Shown piece after piece: positions 43,238-53,962 of a stretch of DNA of 64,000 bases. The first letter of the stretch is position 1; each line of letters starts with the position of its first letter. Source of the stretch: Thiorhodospira sibirica ATCC 700588 (GTDB lineage: Bacteria > Pseudomonadota > Gammaproteobacteria > Ectothiorhodospirales > Ectothiorhodospiraceae); NCBI RefSeq assembly GCF_000227725.2, contig NZ_MU255056.1, forward strand, positions 2,339,169 to 2,403,168, written 5' to 3'. The notes under the pieces are model-generated. The model ran no database searches and was not told the DNA's origin. It worked only from the letters and a program-made list of their open reading frames with translations. The position numbers and the translations under genes were made by a program.

Positions 43238-46200
43238 TCAGTCCAGCGCAAACGCTGTTTTCATCTGCGCAGACATCTCCGGGAGCTGGGCCTGTAATGC
43301 CTCAAAATCAGCCAGCGCTGCCGGCAGGTCATGGCGCCGACAGGCCTGTTCGATGGCCAGGGCCAGCGTATACAGACGATGGGCGCTCATATTACCAGCC
43401 ATTCCTTTGATGGTGTGACTCAGTTGCATGGCCTGCGGCAAATTATCCTGCGCCAGATGTTCTGCTAGTGTGGTAATGCGTTGCGGGAGATCCTGCAAAA
43501 AATCATTGACCAGCTGTGCCGCCAGTTCGCGATCATCCATCAGCCGCTCCAGCAGTTCGGCCTGGGCAAAGACGAGCGCACTGGCAATAGGATCTGCCTG
43601 CGCGGCGGCGCTGGCCCCGGCCTGGGCGGTCTGCGGGTGGCGTGGCAACCACTTTTGCAGTATCTGCAACAGCGCATCGGGTGAGACCGGTTTTTGCAGA
43701 TAATCATCCATCCCCGCCTGCAGACAGCGCTCCCGATCGCCTTGCATGGCGTGGGCGGTCATGGCAATGATGGGAATATGCGCCACCGCTCCTGCCATCT
43801 GTGCCTCGTTTTCACGAATCCATTGGGTGGCCTGCAGGCCGTCCATCTCAGGCATTTGTACATCCATCAGGACCAGATCATAGGGCAGACTGCTCAGAGC
43901 GCTGAGAGCCTCCATGCCATTGGCCACCGCATCGGCGCGCAGGCCGAATTTGCGCAGGATACCCAAGGCGACTTGCTGGTTGATGATATTGTCCTCTGCC
44001 AGCAGGATGCGCGCCTTGCTGTCCTTGAAATACTCGGCGGCCTGACTTTTGTGCAGCTCGTGCGTCAGGTGCTGGGTGATCAGCGGGGCGTGCTGTTCAC
44101 GCGCCAATGCCAGCGATAGACAATCAAACAGCTCCAGATGTTGCAGCGGCTTGCTCAGATAGCCGGAAAAACCGATCTCTTCCAGGCGTTTGCCCTGACC
44201 GCGCTGCCCGACCGAGGTCATCATTACCAAACGGGTCTCCTGCAATCGCGTATCGGCACGAATCACCCGGCCCAGGGTTTCACCATCCATGCCCGGCATA
44301 CACATATCCAGAATCGCCAGCTGATACGGGTCTTGTTCGCTCAGCCCCTGATACAACAGGGCCAGCGCCTGTGGCCCATCACAGGCGCTGCTGGTACGCA
44401 TCTGCCAGTGCTTGAGGCGCTGTTCCAGGATCTCCCGATTGGTGGCGTTGTCATCGACAATCAGGGCGCGCACACCGTGCAATGATGCGATCAGTAGCGT
44501 TGACTCTGCCTGTGCATCACCCTCCTGACACCCGAGTTTTACGGTAAACCAGAAGGTAGACCCCTCGCCTTGTACGCTGTCAACGCCAATCTCCCCGCCC
44601 ATGAGAATGGCCAGTTGCCGGGAAATCGCCAGCCCCAGCCCGGTGCCGCCAAATTCGCGGGTAATCGAGGCATCAACCTGGGAAAAGCTTTGAAACAGCC
44701 GGTCCATTTTATCTTTGGGGATGCCGATGCCGGTATCACGCACGCTAAAGCGCAGATGAGCGGTTTGGGCATCGGTATGCACACAGCTTACGCGCACTGC
44801 TACCTCGCCCTGATGGGTGAATTTGATGGCGTTGCTGACCAGATTGGTGAGAATCTGGCGCAGGCGCCCGGGATCACCGCACAGCAGTACCGGCACATCC
44901 ACATCCGCCGCACAGATAAACTCAAGTCCCTTCTCCTCGGCCTTGAAGGCCATCATCATGGCAAAATCATCCAGGGTGGTGCGCAAATCAAAATCCAGGG
45001 TTTCCAGATCCAGTTTCCCCGCTTCTATTTTGGAAAAGTCCAAGATGTCGTTAATCAGCGCCAGCAAGGCCTCGGCACTGGCCTTGACGGTGTTGGCATA
45101 ATGACGCTGTTCGCCGTTGAGTTCGGTATCCAGGAGCAGCCCGGTCATACCGATCACTCCGTTCATCGGTGTGCGGATTTCATGGCTCATATTGGCCAGA
45201 AACTCGCTTTTGGCCTGACTGGCCTGTTGCGCTTTCAACAAGGCCAAATCGAGTTCGATATTTGTGCAGGCCAGTTCGTGGGCATAGGCATTGAGCTTTT
45301 CCTCGGCGAATTTGCGGGCGGTAATATCGCGGGCCACCGCATAAATCATCTCCCCTTGCGGAATAGAACGCCACTCGATCCAGCAATAGCTGCCGTCTTT
45401 GTGACGATAGCGGTTTTCAAAGCCGATCACCTCCTCTTGCTGTTTGAGCATACTCACGGCCTGATGGGTGCTGGCAATATCATCAGGATGGATAAACTCA
45501 AAAAAGGAGCGCCCTTCCACCTCGCTCATGGTATAGCCGAGCACCTGCTGCCATTGCGGATTGAGGCGGATAAACTGGCCTTGGGTATTGGCGATGCATA
45601 GCAAATCCAGACTGGTGTTGAAATAGCGGTCAAGCTCGGCACTCTTGGCTTTCAGGGCGATTTCTGCCTGCTTGCGGTCGGTGATGTCCTGATGGGTGCC
45701 GGCCATGCGCAAAGGCCGCCCATCGTTTGCCCATTCAATGACCTTGCCGCGATCCAGCACCCATACCCAGGAGCCGTCTTTATGATGCATGCGGCACTCG
45801 CATTCGTAATACGCCAGATCACCGGCGAAGTGTTCGGTCAGCCGCTGGTTGCTGATGATGGCGTCTTCGGGATGCAATTTATCCAGCCAGGTCTGGATGC
45901 TGATCGGTGCCAGCTCATCCAGGGTATGGCCGATAATCTGCGCCCAGCGCTCATTGAAGATGGTACGACCACTGAGGATATCCCATTCCCAGGTACCCAC
46001 ATGGGTGCCTTCGATAATATGCGCGAGGCGCTGGCGCTGTTGTTCTAATTGCAGCTCGATGTTTTTCAGGTGCGTCTGATCGAACATATAGCCACGGATT
46101 TTAACGACCTCGCCGTGCTCATTGAGTTCGAGCATGGTGAAATCATAAAACCACTTATAAATCCCTTCCTGGGTGCGCAGCCGGTAGGATTGTTCATAGG

Positions 46201-47833
46201 TGCTGATACCTTGTTCGATATTGTATGACACCTCGGCTTTGATCAGCGCCGCATCTTCGGGATGCAGCAAATCCTGGAAATGAAACCCAGGATGTTTCAT
46301 TTGCTCGGGGGTATAACCCAGAATGGCCGTGACATTTTCCGAGACATACAACACCGGCCAGTGCGCCTGCGGTGACCACACAATGGTCAGCACCGGGCCA
46401 TTGGAGAATAGCTTGCGTTCGGCCTGAAGCTCCTCTTCGGCCTGTTTGCGTTCGCTGATATCAATAAAGGCGCCGATCAGCTCCACCAGCTCACCGGCCT
46501 CATCGAAACACACCCGCCAGCGATCTTCCAGCCAGACCCAATGCCCGGCCGTGTGGCGAATACGATAGGTGCAAGTCCAAACGCCTTCATGGTTGTGCTG
46601 TTGCCAGCGCTTTTTGGTTTCTATGACAGCTTGCCGGTCATCCGGGTGCAGGGCCTCATGCCACCAGCGCGTATCATCGAGCGCCTGGTCAGGCGGGATG
46701 CCAAGTACGGCGTGAATATTGTGGGTCAGAAAGGTGAAAGCATCACAGTCTGGCTTGGTGGTATAAATCACCACCGGGCTGTTGGCCAGGAGCTGATCCA
46801 GGCGCTGGCGCGAGGTGAAAGCATTTTCCAGGGTGGCAAAGCTTTGGTTGAAGGTCTGGGCCAGCAGGGCTAATTCACGCGGCCCCCGCTCCGGCAGGCG
46901 CGCACTCAGCGAGGGCTTGTTGGCCAAGGCACGCAAATGCTGCGCAAATACCGCCACCGGACGGGCGGTCAGATAGGCCGCCAGGACGGTGGCCAGAATC
47001 ACCATCAGCAGACTGAGCAATAAAATGACGCTTAAATGGGTGCGCAGGGTTTCCACGCCCTGAAAAGCCTGCTGATAGGTGAGCGCCACCGCGATCTCAA
47101 GATGCTCAAGGCCCGGCGAATCCAGCGGTGTTTGCTGCACCAACCAGTGGCTTTGCGGCGGTGGCCAGGTCTGCAGTGCGGCATGTTCATGCCAAAACTG
47201 ATTGGCGACGATCAATTCACCATCATGATCAAGCAAGGCAACCGCATAACGCTGACGATCCCAAAACGAGAGAAATTGCTGCCAGGCTTGATATCCCAAG
47301 GTCACGATCAAAGCGCCTTCCGGGGAATCATGGATAAATACCGGGGTGGCAAACACCAGTCCTTTGGCATCTAGATACCAGAGCGTGCGCCCTGAGGCCG
47401 GTAGATGGTTCAGCCGCAAGGACTGTAGATCGTGCACCGTAGGTTCGCCGTTGCTGATGATCTCGCGGCCCTGAAAATCGAGCAGGGCAAAGTGGGCTTT
47501 GGCCTGCATACCGGCAATATCCCCCAGCGAACGAAACAGCACCGGCAGATAACGGTAGCGGTCTTCGGTATCAATCAGGCCATTGATGACCAGATCATTG
47601 TCCGCCAGGGTTTGCGCTCTCGCCTGGATGGCATACAGATGACTGCGCAGCAGGTCATGGTTGTATTCCAGCAGGTGATCCATGCGGGCATGTACCTCCT
47701 GCTCCATGCCTTTTTGGTAAAAATGCGCCAACAGGCCGCCGACAATGGCCAGGCTGCACAAGGTCAGCGGTAACACCCACAGCAAAACCTGGGTCGGCAG
47801 GCGATATTCTTGTAAACGCGGGAATTTCTTCAC
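43238..47833 (-). CDS. Multi-PAS hybrid sensor histidine kinase with two receivers and an HPt domain
   Basis: A 1531-residue inner-membrane phosphorelay protein. In order: TM1 (~12-35), a ~240-residue periplasmic sensor, TM2 (~280-305) with a HAMP-like follow-on, four PAS/PAC domains (~350-850), and the histidine kinase (phospho-acceptor in [16 protein letters not shown] box [13 protein letters not shown] boxes DTGIGIP and [10 protein letters not shown]). Receiver 1 has the acceptor in [12 protein letters not shown], receiver 2 in [13 protein letters not shown], and the HPt has its histidine in [11 protein letters not shown]. All phosphotransfer residues are present. A GTG at 47833 is preferred; the ATG at 47884 would overlap the upstream gene by 32 bp. 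The upstream secreted binding protein probably presents a ligand to the sensor domain. No separate output regulator is adjacent. Confidence 0.92.
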   Translation of the reverse strand: MKKFPRLQEYRLPTQVLLWVLPLTLCSLAIVGGLLAHFYQKGMEQEVHARMDHLLEYNHDLLRSHLYAIQARAQTLADNDLVINGLIDTEDRYRYLPVLFRSLGDIAGMQAKAHFALLDFQGREIISNGEPTVHDLQSLRLNHLPASGRTLWYLDAKGLVFATPVFIHDSPEGALIVTLGYQAWQQFLSFWDRQRYAVALLDHDGELIVANQFWHEHAALQTWPPPQSHWLVQQTPLDSPGLEHLEIAVALTYQQAFQGVETLRTHLSVILLLSLLMVILATVLAAYLTARPVAVFAQHLRALANKPSLSARLPERGPRELALLAQTFNQSFATLENAFTSRQRLDQLLANSPVVIYTTKPDCDAFTFLTHNIHAVLGIPPDQALDDTRWWHEALHPDDRQAVIETKKRWQQHNHEGVWTCTYRIRHTAGHWVWLEDRWRVCFDEAGELVELIGAFIDISERKQAEEELQAERKLFSNGPVLTIVWSPQAHWPVLYVSENVTAILGYTPEQMKHPGFHFQDLLHPEDAALIKAEVSYNIEQGISTYEQSYRLRTQEGIYKWFYDFTMLELNEHGEVVKIRGYMFDQTHLKNIELQLEQQRQRLAHIIEGTHVGTWEWDILSGRTIFNERWAQIIGHTLDELAPISIQTWLDKLHPEDAIISNQRLTEHFAGDLAYYECECRMHHKDGSWVWVLDRGKVIEWANDGRPLRMAGTHQDITDRKQAEIALKAKSAELDRYFNTSLDLLCIANTQGQFIRLNPQWQQVLGYTMSEVEGRSFFEFIHPDDIASTHQAVSMLKQQEEVIGFENRYRHKDGSYCWIEWRSIPQGEMIYAVARDITARKFAEEKLNAYAHELACTNIELDLALLKAQQASQAKSEFLANMSHEIRTPMNGVIGMTGLLLDTELNGEQRHYANTVKASAEALLALINDILDFSKIEAGKLDLETLDFDLRTTLDDFAMMMAFKAEEKGLEFICAADVDVPVLLCGDPGRLRQILTNLVSNAIKFTHQGEVAVRVSCVHTDAQTAHLRFSVRDTGIGIPKDKMDRLFQSFSQVDASITREFGGTGLGLAISRQLAILMGGEIGVDSVQGEGSTFWFTVKLGCQEGDAQAESTLLIASLHGVRALIVDDNATNREILEQRLKHWQMRTSSACDGPQALALLYQGLSEQDPYQLAILDMCMPGMDGETLGRVIRADTRLQETRLVMMTSVGQRGQGKRLEEIGFSGYLSKPLQHLELFDCLSLALAREQHAPLITQHLTHELHKSQAAEYFKDSKARILLAEDNIINQQVALGILRKFGLRADAVANGMEALSALSSLPYDLVLMDVQMPEMDGLQATQWIRENEAQMAGAVAHIPIIAMTAHAMQGDRERCLQAGMDDYLQKPVSPDALLQILQKWLPRHPQTAQAGASAAAQADPIASALVFAQAELLERLMDDRELAAQLVNDFLQDLPQRITTLAEHLAQDNLPQAMQLSHTIKGMAGNMSAHRLYTLALAIEQACRRHDLPAALADFEALQAQLPEMSAQMKTAFALD

Positions 47834-47852
47834 GATGCCCTGCTTATGGCGG

Positions 47853-49028
47853 TTATTCTTTGACGGATAGGGGGATGATCCCACCCTCGCGGGAGAAACG
47901 CCCCATCTGCAAGTCGCTGATATCTAGTGCATCATGGCGCTCCGGGGCAAAGGGCGGATGATAATCACGCACCAGCCCTTCGTGTGGCGCGAGTTTTTCT
48001 AAGGCCTGTTGTACGGCACTGCGCTCCACCACCCCAGCCTGGGTAATGGCGCTGGCCAGCAGATGCACCAGATCATAGCTGTGCGCGACGGCTGAGGGGG
48101 CGTAAATGTCGGCGATGCTGCGGGTCTGCGGAAACAGCGCCCTATAACCCTCCAGAAATTGCTCGGCACGCGCTGGAAACGGTGGATTAAAAAAGGAAAA
48201 AGTCTGCACAAAGCACAAATCCAATTCACCCAGTTGCGCAGCCAGGCGCTGCTCAAATTCCCCGCCAATCAGGCCCCAGTGAGAAATCACCGGCAGGCGC
48301 TGGGGCGGTGGCTGGTCTTGCAGGGCCAGCATAAAGTTCGCCGCATCGGGGGCATTGCCGACAAAGATCACAGCATCCACATCGGCCTGCTGGATGCGTT
48401 GCAGGGTATGCTTAAAACGCTGCTCCCCCCAGTTAAACCATTCCACCCAGGCCGGAGCCAGGCCATGATCACGCAATGCCAGGGTGAGAGATAGTTCATT
48501 AGAGCGCCCCCAGCTGGTTTGTTCGAGTACCAGCGCGAGGCGTTTGTACCCTTGCGCAAGGGCATGATCAATCAAGAATTGCCCGGCAAATTCATCCCGA
48601 ATGGATACGCGAAAAACAAAATTAGGGCGCCGGTGGTGTTCTACCAGATGCGTTCCGGCGGCCCACGGTATCAGATACGGGATGCCATAGCTGTGAATCA
48701 GCTCAAGTTGTGCGTGAATCACCGGGGTGTGTTTGCCGCCAAGAATGGCGATAACCTGCGCATTTTTAGCAATCTGGCGAACATTTTCCACGCCGCGTGC
48801 GGGATTGCGCCGATGATCATGGATCTCCAGCATCAGCGGTCGGCCCAGAACCCCACCGGCACGATTGAGTTCACGAATCGCCACCAGCGCGCCGCGCCGA
48901 ATGGCCTCACCGGCCTCGGCATCTTTGCTGGATAAATCGACATTGAGGGCGATGACAATCGGTGCGCCAGCCTGCAAGGGACTGATCGACAGGACACTGA
49001 GCATAATCAACAAAAGAATGCGTAACAT
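47853..49028 (-). CDS. Periplasmic ABC-type substrate-binding protein (Leu/Ile/Val-binding family), orphan
   Basis: A 391-residue secreted type I periplasmic binding protein: signal peptide (ILLLIMLSVLSISPLQAGA) then the two-lobed fold with family features (GALVAIRELNRAGGVLGRPL, VIAILGGKHTPVIHA, VDAVIFVGNAPDAANFM). No permease or ATPase genes accompany it. Instead it is followed after 19 bp by a hybrid kinase with a periplasmic domain, so a sensory role is likely: ligand capture and presentation to the kinase. The ligand is unknown; amino acids or short-chain amides are usual for the family. It lies 24 bp downstream of thiE, possibly in the same transcript. Confidence 0.85.
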   Translation of the reverse strand: MLRILLLIMLSVLSISPLQAGAPIVIALNVDLSSKDAEAGEAIRRGALVAIRELNRAGGVLGRPLMLEIHDHRRNPARGVENVRQIAKNAQVIAILGGKHTPVIHAQLELIHSYGIPYLIPWAAGTHLVEHHRRPNFVFRVSIRDEFAGQFLIDHALAQGYKRLALVLEQTSWGRSNELSLTLALRDHGLAPAWVEWFNWGEQRFKHTLQRIQQADVDAVIFVGNAPDAANFMLALQDQPPPQRLPVISHWGLIGGEFEQRLAAQLGELDLCFVQTFSFFNPPFPARAEQFLEGYRALFPQTRSIADIYAPSAVAHSYDLVHLLASAITQAGVVERSAVQQALEKLAPHEGLVRDYHPPFAPERHDALDISDLQMGRFSREGGIIPLSVKE

Positions 49029-49052
49029 AGATCTCGCAAAATCAGGCAGAGG

Positions 49053-49691
49053 TTAAGCGGAGATGGCGTACAGCCGGGCAAGCTGCGCGGCGGCCTGTTG
49101 CGTATCGGCGCTGGCAAATACCCCGGCGGTCACGGCGAGTAAATCTGCCCCGGCGGCGACCAAGGGGGCGGCATTGTCTGCCGTGATACCGCCAATGGCA
49201 CACAGCGGCAGTGAGAGTTGTTGCTTGGCTTGGTGTAAAAGCGCTAGGGGTGCAGACGCTGCCTGGGGTTTGGTCACAGAAGGATAAAAGGCACCGAAGG
49301 CCAGGTAATCGGCCCCTTGGGCAACCGCCTGATAGGCCAGCGCCAGGGAAGCGTGACAGGTGATGCCGATGAGCTTATCAGGCCCCAGCAAGGCGCGGGC
49401 CTGTGGCAATGGCATATCGGACTGCCCCAGATGTACCCCGTCGGCATCCACGGCTTGTGCCAGCGCCACATCATCATTGACCAGAAACAAAGCGCCGAAG
49501 CGCTGACACAGTGCGCGTAATTGCTGCGCTTGCGTCAAACGCACCGAAGCGGCACTGTGTTTATCGCGGTATTGCACCAGTCGCGCTCCGCCCTGCAAGG
49601 CAGCCTCAACCTCAGACAGCAAATGCGGTGCGGGCATAAGTGTCTGATCTGTCAGCACATATAAGCCGCACAGGCGGGTTTTATTTATCAT
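49053..49691 (-). CDS. thiE: Thiamine-phosphate synthase
   Basis: A 212-residue TIM-barrel enzyme joining HMP-pyrophosphate and thiazole phosphate. Active-site motifs are intact: VQYRDKHSA (diphosphate and Lys), LVNDDVALA, DGVHLGQSDMP, GITCHA, ADYLAFGAFYPSVTK and CAIGGIT. The ATG at 49691 starts 11 bp before the thiD stop, so the two are translationally coupled. A longer frame back to 49937 lies within thiD and is rejected. This is the bona fide ThiE; the Nudix-fused copy at 8056 is divergent. Confidence 0.95.
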   Translation of the reverse strand: MINKTRLCGLYVLTDQTLMPAPHLLSEVEAALQGGARLVQYRDKHSAASVRLTQAQQLRALCQRFGALFLVNDDVALAQAVDADGVHLGQSDMPLPQARALLGPDKLIGITCHASLALAYQAVAQGADYLAFGAFYPSVTKPQAASAPLALLHQAKQQLSLPLCAIGGITADNAAPLVAAGADLLAVTAGVFASADTQQAAAQLARLYAISA

Positions 49692-50490
49692 CACCCTCAT
49701 CATCCAGGGACCAGAACAAACGGTTGGGCAGATGTTGGCCTTTGCCGGGGCAGTAGCCGGATTGCAGGGCTTGCCAGGTGAAATCCTGCGCCTCATGCAG
49801 CGCGGCAATGGGGTCGGTGTCTTGGGCCAGCAGCGCGGCGATACTGGCAGAAAGAGTACATCCCGAGCCATGATAGCTGGGCTTAAGGCGGTCCCAGGTA
49901 AAGGTACGCAGGCGCGCCTGACCGCTGTAGAGCACATTGTGTACCTTCAGGGTTTCCTCGTGGGTGCCGGTAATCAGGACAAACTGACAGCCACGCTGCA
50001 ATAAGGCCAGCGCGCAGGCATCCAGACTATCGCCCTCGGGTGCCAGGGCGCGGGCCTCCAGGCTGTTGGGGGTGAGCACCGTGGCCAAGGGGACGAGCTG
50101 TTCCAGCAGCGCCTGGGTAATCGCCTCGCTCGACAGCGCACCCCCGCCGCCGGCTTTGAGTATGGGGTCAAGCACCACCGGAATGCGCGGATATTCCTGC
50201 AATAACGTATGCACGGCCGCCACGGCCTCAAGGCTGCCAAGCATCCCGATCTTGATACCCTTGACCGGCATATCATCGAGCACGGCGCGGGCCTGCTTGA
50301 GAATCAGCTCCGCACTGACCGGCATGAATTCCAGCACATCTGAGGTGTTTTGTACGGTGATGGCGGTAATCACTGACACCGGATGACAGCCCATGCTCAA
50401 GATGGATTCTGCATCCGCCAGGACCCCAGCACCGCCTGTCGGGTCGCTGCCCGCGATGGTCATCACGACTGGAATAGGCTGTTCACTCAT
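49681..50490 (-). CDS. thiD: Hydroxymethylpyrimidine/phosphomethylpyrimidine kinase
   Basis: A 269-residue ribokinase-family enzyme performing both phosphorylations of the HMP moiety of thiamine. Motifs: MTIAGSDPTGGAGVLAD at the N-terminus, GMLGSLEAV, PVVLDPILKAGGGG, and the anion-hole GSGCTLSASIAA with the catalytic region. It overlaps thiE. The upstream region was checked for a TPP riboswitch and lacks the CTGAGA...GGGAA core on this strand. The ATG at 50490 fits the conserved start. Confidence 0.95.
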   Translation of the reverse strand: MSEQPIPVVMTIAGSDPTGGAGVLADAESILSMGCHPVSVITAITVQNTSDVLEFMPVSAELILKQARAVLDDMPVKGIKIGMLGSLEAVAAVHTLLQEYPRIPVVLDPILKAGGGGALSSEAITQALLEQLVPLATVLTPNSLEARALAPEGDSLDACALALLQRGCQFVLITGTHEETLKVHNVLYSGQARLRTFTWDRLKPSYHGSGCTLSASIAALLAQDTDPIAALHEAQDFTWQALQSGYCPGKGQHLPNRLFWSLDDEGDDK

Positions 50491-50828
50491 GGATTAACAT
50501 TACCGGGAAACATATCTGTGTTGGCGGCATGCCCGTGGCATCGGTGTCCGCCAGATCAGCGAAAACCGCCCTCGGCATGTCTGGGCAAGCCTGGTTGACC
50601 GATTGCAGCGTGCTTTGCGACATGAAAGATAAGCGGTACCGTATGCCATTCTGAGATTAAAGCGCTGCGTGCGGATTTTGTTAAAATTTACCGCCACGGT
50701 CTCAACGTCCGTATGTATGATAGAGTGTAGCATCCAAAGAATAGACAAGACAGTTTTGCACACCAGAAGTACGGGCTATTGGCGCCTGTGTGCTGTCAGC
50801 CGAGCAATCAATCAAGGGGGATAAGGCA
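50491..50828. other. Divergent intergenic region between thiD and the receiver gene
   Basis: 338 bp with outward-facing genes. It holds an AT-rich patch (TTTTGTTAAAATTTA, 50676-50690) and a TATGAT at 50716-50721 that could be a -10 for the receiver gene, without a matching -35. No riboswitch, repeat or gene was recognised. Confidence 0.4.
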
Positions 50829-52412
50829 TTGTCTGCTGATCTAAGGACTGAGGTCACCGCAACCCATCAGACCAGCATTTTGATCGTAGATGATTCACGG
50901 GTCATGCGCCAGGCGCTCAAAAAAGCCCTTAAATCACACTACAACGTGTTGGAGGCCGCTGATGGCGAACAGGCCTGGGAGATGTTGTGCCAACATCCAC
51001 AGATTCAAGGCCTGTTTACGGATTTGTCCATGCCCAAATTGGACGGCTATGGCCTGATTGCGCGCATTCGCGCCAGTCAGGAGGCCCATCTGGCCGGTCT
51101 GCCAGTGATTGTGATCACCGGCAAGGAAAATGAGGGCGATGCCTTGACCGAGGTGCGTGCGCAAGGGGCTGATGATGTGCTGCTCAAGCCCTTTGAGGAT
51201 GCCCGCATCCTGGCCCTAGCGGCCCAGTATCTGCAAGGCCGTGATGCACAGACTACGCCGCCTGTCGAGGCGACGGATGCTGAACCTGCTGTTCCCTCGC
51301 CACCGCCCGCGCCGAATACCGCCGCACCCGCCATTGATGCGCCTCCTGTAGATCCCGACGCCGCCCCGTCATTGCAAAACCAGCTCGCTGAGGCGCGGGC
51401 GCAACTCAACAGCCTGCGGGAAGAGCGTGATACCCTCCAGCAAGAGCTTGAACAGCTGCGCACTGAACTGTTTTTGCGCCAGCAAACCTCGGATGAACGT
51501 CGGGCCCAGACGCGCATCAAAGAACTTGAACAGGCCAATGCTCAGGCAGCGGACGCCCTGGCGGCAGAAAATGCCCGCGCCAATGAGCAAGAGGCCAGGG
51601 TGCTGGGCCTGCAAAGCGACATCGGTGAGGCCGCCTCGAAACTGCAGGCCCAGCGTGAACAGATCAAGCAGCTGGAACAGGAACGCGCAGACCTGCATCA
51701 GGCGCTGGAAGCTGCACAACAGCGGACGCAAATGGCCGAGCAGTTGCTTGCCCAGGCGCGTGGCGAAGCGGTCAGCGACAGCTTTGCCCCAAGTGCGGCA
51801 CTCGACACCCTGTCAGGGACTGCCCCGGACAGTGAAGCCCTCCGGCTGCGCTTGCAAGCTGCTGAGCTGGCTCAACTGCGGGCCGAGGATGAAATGGTCG
51901 AAGTGGCCTCGCGCCTGGAACTCGCTGAGGCCAATTTTCAGCAGGCCCAAGAGGAAAACCAGCGCCTGAGTCGGGAACTGAACCGCCTGCGCAATCACCT
52001 GCGAGAGATGGAAAAGGAGATCGTCTCGCAGCGTCTGGAGTTTGAGGAAAGCCTGCGGCGTAGCCAGGAAGCCCCGTCAGCGGACACCGGCGGCGAAACG
52101 CGTACACCTTCTGCGGCAACAGGCCGCTCGGCCACAGACTCGTCACCGCGCAGTGCCGACAGCGAGGCCGGATTCACAGAGACCACCCCCTCAGAGCAAG
52201 GTTTTACGATGCTCAATACCCAGGGTGAGCCGGTTCCGGTTGCCACGCGGGCGGGCGGTCAGCGGCATTATCCACGCGGCTTTGAGGAAGTGATCCAGCG
52301 CTGGGAGACAGAACGGCGCCGCCAGCGCTTGGTGCAAGGTATTTTGCTGAGCATTATCGTGGCGATGGGTGCCCTGATCCTCTTCTTGCTAAGCGGCTGG
52401 TTGCGAACCTAG
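50829..52412 (+). CDS. Response-regulator receiver protein with long coiled coil and C-terminal membrane anchor
   Basis: A 527-residue protein. Residues ~12-130 are a CheY-like receiver: acidic pair in IVDDSR, phospho-acceptor Asp in GLFTDLSMPKLDG, conserved Thr-like ITGKEN and Lys in LLKPFE. A Pro/Ala linker (~140-180) leads into a ~230-residue coiled coil (~185-415), a Ser/Thr-rich region, a basic stretch (RWETERRRQRL) and one hydrophobic helix (GILLSIIVAMGALILFLLSGW) at the very C-terminus. That topology would be tail-anchored with the receiver in the cytoplasm. TTG 50829 is preferred because CAAGGGGG lies eight bases upstream; a GTG at 50790 has none. It precedes an HDOD gene by 64 bp. 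I know no close characterised relative. Confidence 0.8.
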   Translation: MSADLRTEVTATHQTSILIVDDSRVMRQALKKALKSHYNVLEAADGEQAWEMLCQHPQIQGLFTDLSMPKLDGYGLIARIRASQEAHLAGLPVIVITGKENEGDALTEVRAQGADDVLLKPFEDARILALAAQYLQGRDAQTTPPVEATDAEPAVPSPPPAPNTAAPAIDAPPVDPDAAPSLQNQLAEARAQLNSLREERDTLQQELEQLRTELFLRQQTSDERRAQTRIKELEQANAQAADALAAENARANEQEARVLGLQSDIGEAASKLQAQREQIKQLEQERADLHQALEAAQQRTQMAEQLLAQARGEAVSDSFAPSAALDTLSGTAPDSEALRLRLQAAELAQLRAEDEMVEVASRLELAEANFQQAQEENQRLSRELNRLRNHLREMEKEIVSQRLEFEESLRRSQEAPSADTGGETRTPSAATGRSATDSSPRSADSEAGFTETTPSEQGFTMLNTQGEPVPVATRAGGQRHYPRGFEEVIQRWETERRRQRLVQGILLSIIVAMGALILFLLSGWLRT

Positions 52413-52476
52413 GCTTTTACGGTAACGGCGTGCAGACTGAATATCATATTTTTATCGTGATCAAGGGGATAGCTTA

Positions 52477-53343
52477 ATGGCGCTCACATTGGAACAATTA
52501 CTGGATCATTCCACCGGTCTGGTGTCTTTACCCGCCGTTGCGATGCGTTTAAATCAGATGGTGGATGATCCCAATGCCACGGTGATCGACATCGGCCACT
52601 TGATCAGCCAGGATCCGGCGCTGACAATTCGCTTGCTCAAACTGGCCAACAGCCCCTTTTATGGGCTGACCCATGAGATTGACACCATCTCGCGGGCGGT
52701 CACCGTCATTGGCATCAAGCAGATTCGTGATTTGGTCTTGGCCACTGAGGTTACGCGGGTTTTTCATGAAATGCTCAATGATGTGGTATCAATGGAGGCC
52801 TTCTGGCGTCACAGCATTTACTGCGGCCTGGCGGCGCGGATGCTGGCAAAACATGGTCTGCCACGCAAGGGGGAATTTTTGTTTATCTGCGGTCTGCTAC
52901 ACGATATTGGCCGCCTGCTGATCTACAAACACGAACCCAAAGCCGCACACGAGGCGTTTTTGCTCGGACTGCGGCGACGCGGCGAAATGTCGCCCACCCA
53001 GGCGGAAAAGGAAATTTTAGGCTATGACCATGCCGAAGTCGGCGGCGCCCTGGCGCAACGCTGGCAACTGCCGCAAAGCCTGCAATCCTGCATCTTCTAT
53101 CACCACAACCCCGCCGGGGCGGGTGAGTTTCAAATCGAGGCGAGCATCGTGCATATTGCCAACAGCATTGCCCACATGGCCGAACTCGATACCCGCGATG
53201 AACGTGATGTACCGCCGATTCAGCCGCAGGCCTGGGAGCGTATCCAGCTGACGGCAGCGGTCTTGCCCGAGATCATCGAAAAAGCCCAGCAGCAGGTAGT
53301 GGAAGTAGAATCCCTGCTGCTGCGGGATGGTGAAGTGTTCTAA
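52477..53343 (+). CDS. HDOD domain protein
   Basis: A 288-residue HDOD (HD-related output domain) signalling protein. The fold is recognisable from ISQDPALTIRLLKLANSPFYG, the mid-region TISRAVTVIGIKQIRDLVL and FWRHSIYCGLAARMLA. Unlike many HDOD proteins it keeps HD-type residues (LLHDIGRLL, DHAEVGG), so some metal binding or phosphohydrolase activity cannot be excluded. HDOD proteins act in cell-cycle, motility and stress signalling. Its neighbour is a membrane-anchored receiver protein, and a joint pathway is likely. SD AAGGGG is eleven bases upstream of the ATG at 52477. Confidence 0.9.
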   Translation: MALTLEQLLDHSTGLVSLPAVAMRLNQMVDDPNATVIDIGHLISQDPALTIRLLKLANSPFYGLTHEIDTISRAVTVIGIKQIRDLVLATEVTRVFHEMLNDVVSMEAFWRHSIYCGLAARMLAKHGLPRKGEFLFICGLLHDIGRLLIYKHEPKAAHEAFLLGLRRRGEMSPTQAEKEILGYDHAEVGGALAQRWQLPQSLQSCIFYHHNPAGAGEFQIEASIVHIANSIAHMAELDTRDERDVPPIQPQAWERIQLTAAVLPEIIEKAQQQVVEVESLLLRDGEVF

Positions 53344-53348
53344 GCGTT

Positions 53349-53921
53349 ATGGGTATGTATGCCATGCCTGAACGAATACCCTCTCCCGCCTTGGTGTGGT
53401 GCATGTGCATCATCTGGGTGGCCACGCTCAGTGCCTGCGCCACCGGGCCGATTCCCGCCGCCTTGCAGATGCCTCCCGGCCCCTTGCCAACACTGCATGA
53501 GGTGCGTAACGACCCGGCGGCGCACCTTGGGCAGCCCGTGCGCTGGGGTGGCACCATTGCCCAGATCGAAAATCTGCCCAGCGAAACCCAACTGGAACTG
53601 GTGTCGCGTCCCTTGGGTAATACTACGCGGCCGCAGGAAACGGATCTCACGGAAGGCCGCTTTGTGGCCATCCTGCCCGGCTTTCTCGACCCGGCAATTT
53701 ATGCCCCCGGACGCGAGCTGACGCTGGTGGGGCAGATCGAAGGCACCCTCAGCCGAACCATCGGCACCCATCCTTACGCCTTTGTCCTGATACGCGCCCA
53801 GGCGCATCACCTCTGGCCCGAGCGCGAAGTACTCCCCCCATATCCCCTGCACTGGAATCCCTGGTTTTATGACCCTTGGTATGCCCCGCATCCCTTTCAT
53901 CGCCCCTGGCCATATCACTGA
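53349..53921 (+). CDS. Slp-family outer-membrane lipoprotein, copy 1
   Basis: A 190-residue lipoprotein: signal peptide with lipobox LSAC, then the Slp-type beta domain beginning VRWGGTIAQIENLPSETQLELVSRPL with the conserved RFVAILPGFLDPAIYAPGRELTLVG. The C-terminus is rich in Pro, Trp, Tyr and His (NPWFYDPWYAPHPFHRPWPYH), as often seen in this family. Slp in E. coli is a starvation and acid-induced lipoprotein of unclear function. Three in-frame ATGs (53349, 53355, 53364) are possible. It is 5 bp from the HDOD stop and 41 bp from a second paralogue. Confidence 0.88.
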   Translation: MGMYAMPERIPSPALVWCMCIIWVATLSACATGPIPAALQMPPGPLPTLHEVRNDPAAHLGQPVRWGGTIAQIENLPSETQLELVSRPLGNTTRPQETDLTEGRFVAILPGFLDPAIYAPGRELTLVGQIEGTLSRTIGTHPYAFVLIRAQAHHLWPEREVLPPYPLHWNPWFYDPWYAPHPFHRPWPYH

Positions 53922-53962
53922 GCCGGTATAGCCCCGTGGAGCGCGTGAGCAAAACCAGCACC

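Noticed and set aside
50491-50828. TPP riboswitch upstream of thiD
   Set aside because: A CTGAGA occurs on the plus strand only, the wrong orientation for thiD, and the second conserved half is missing.
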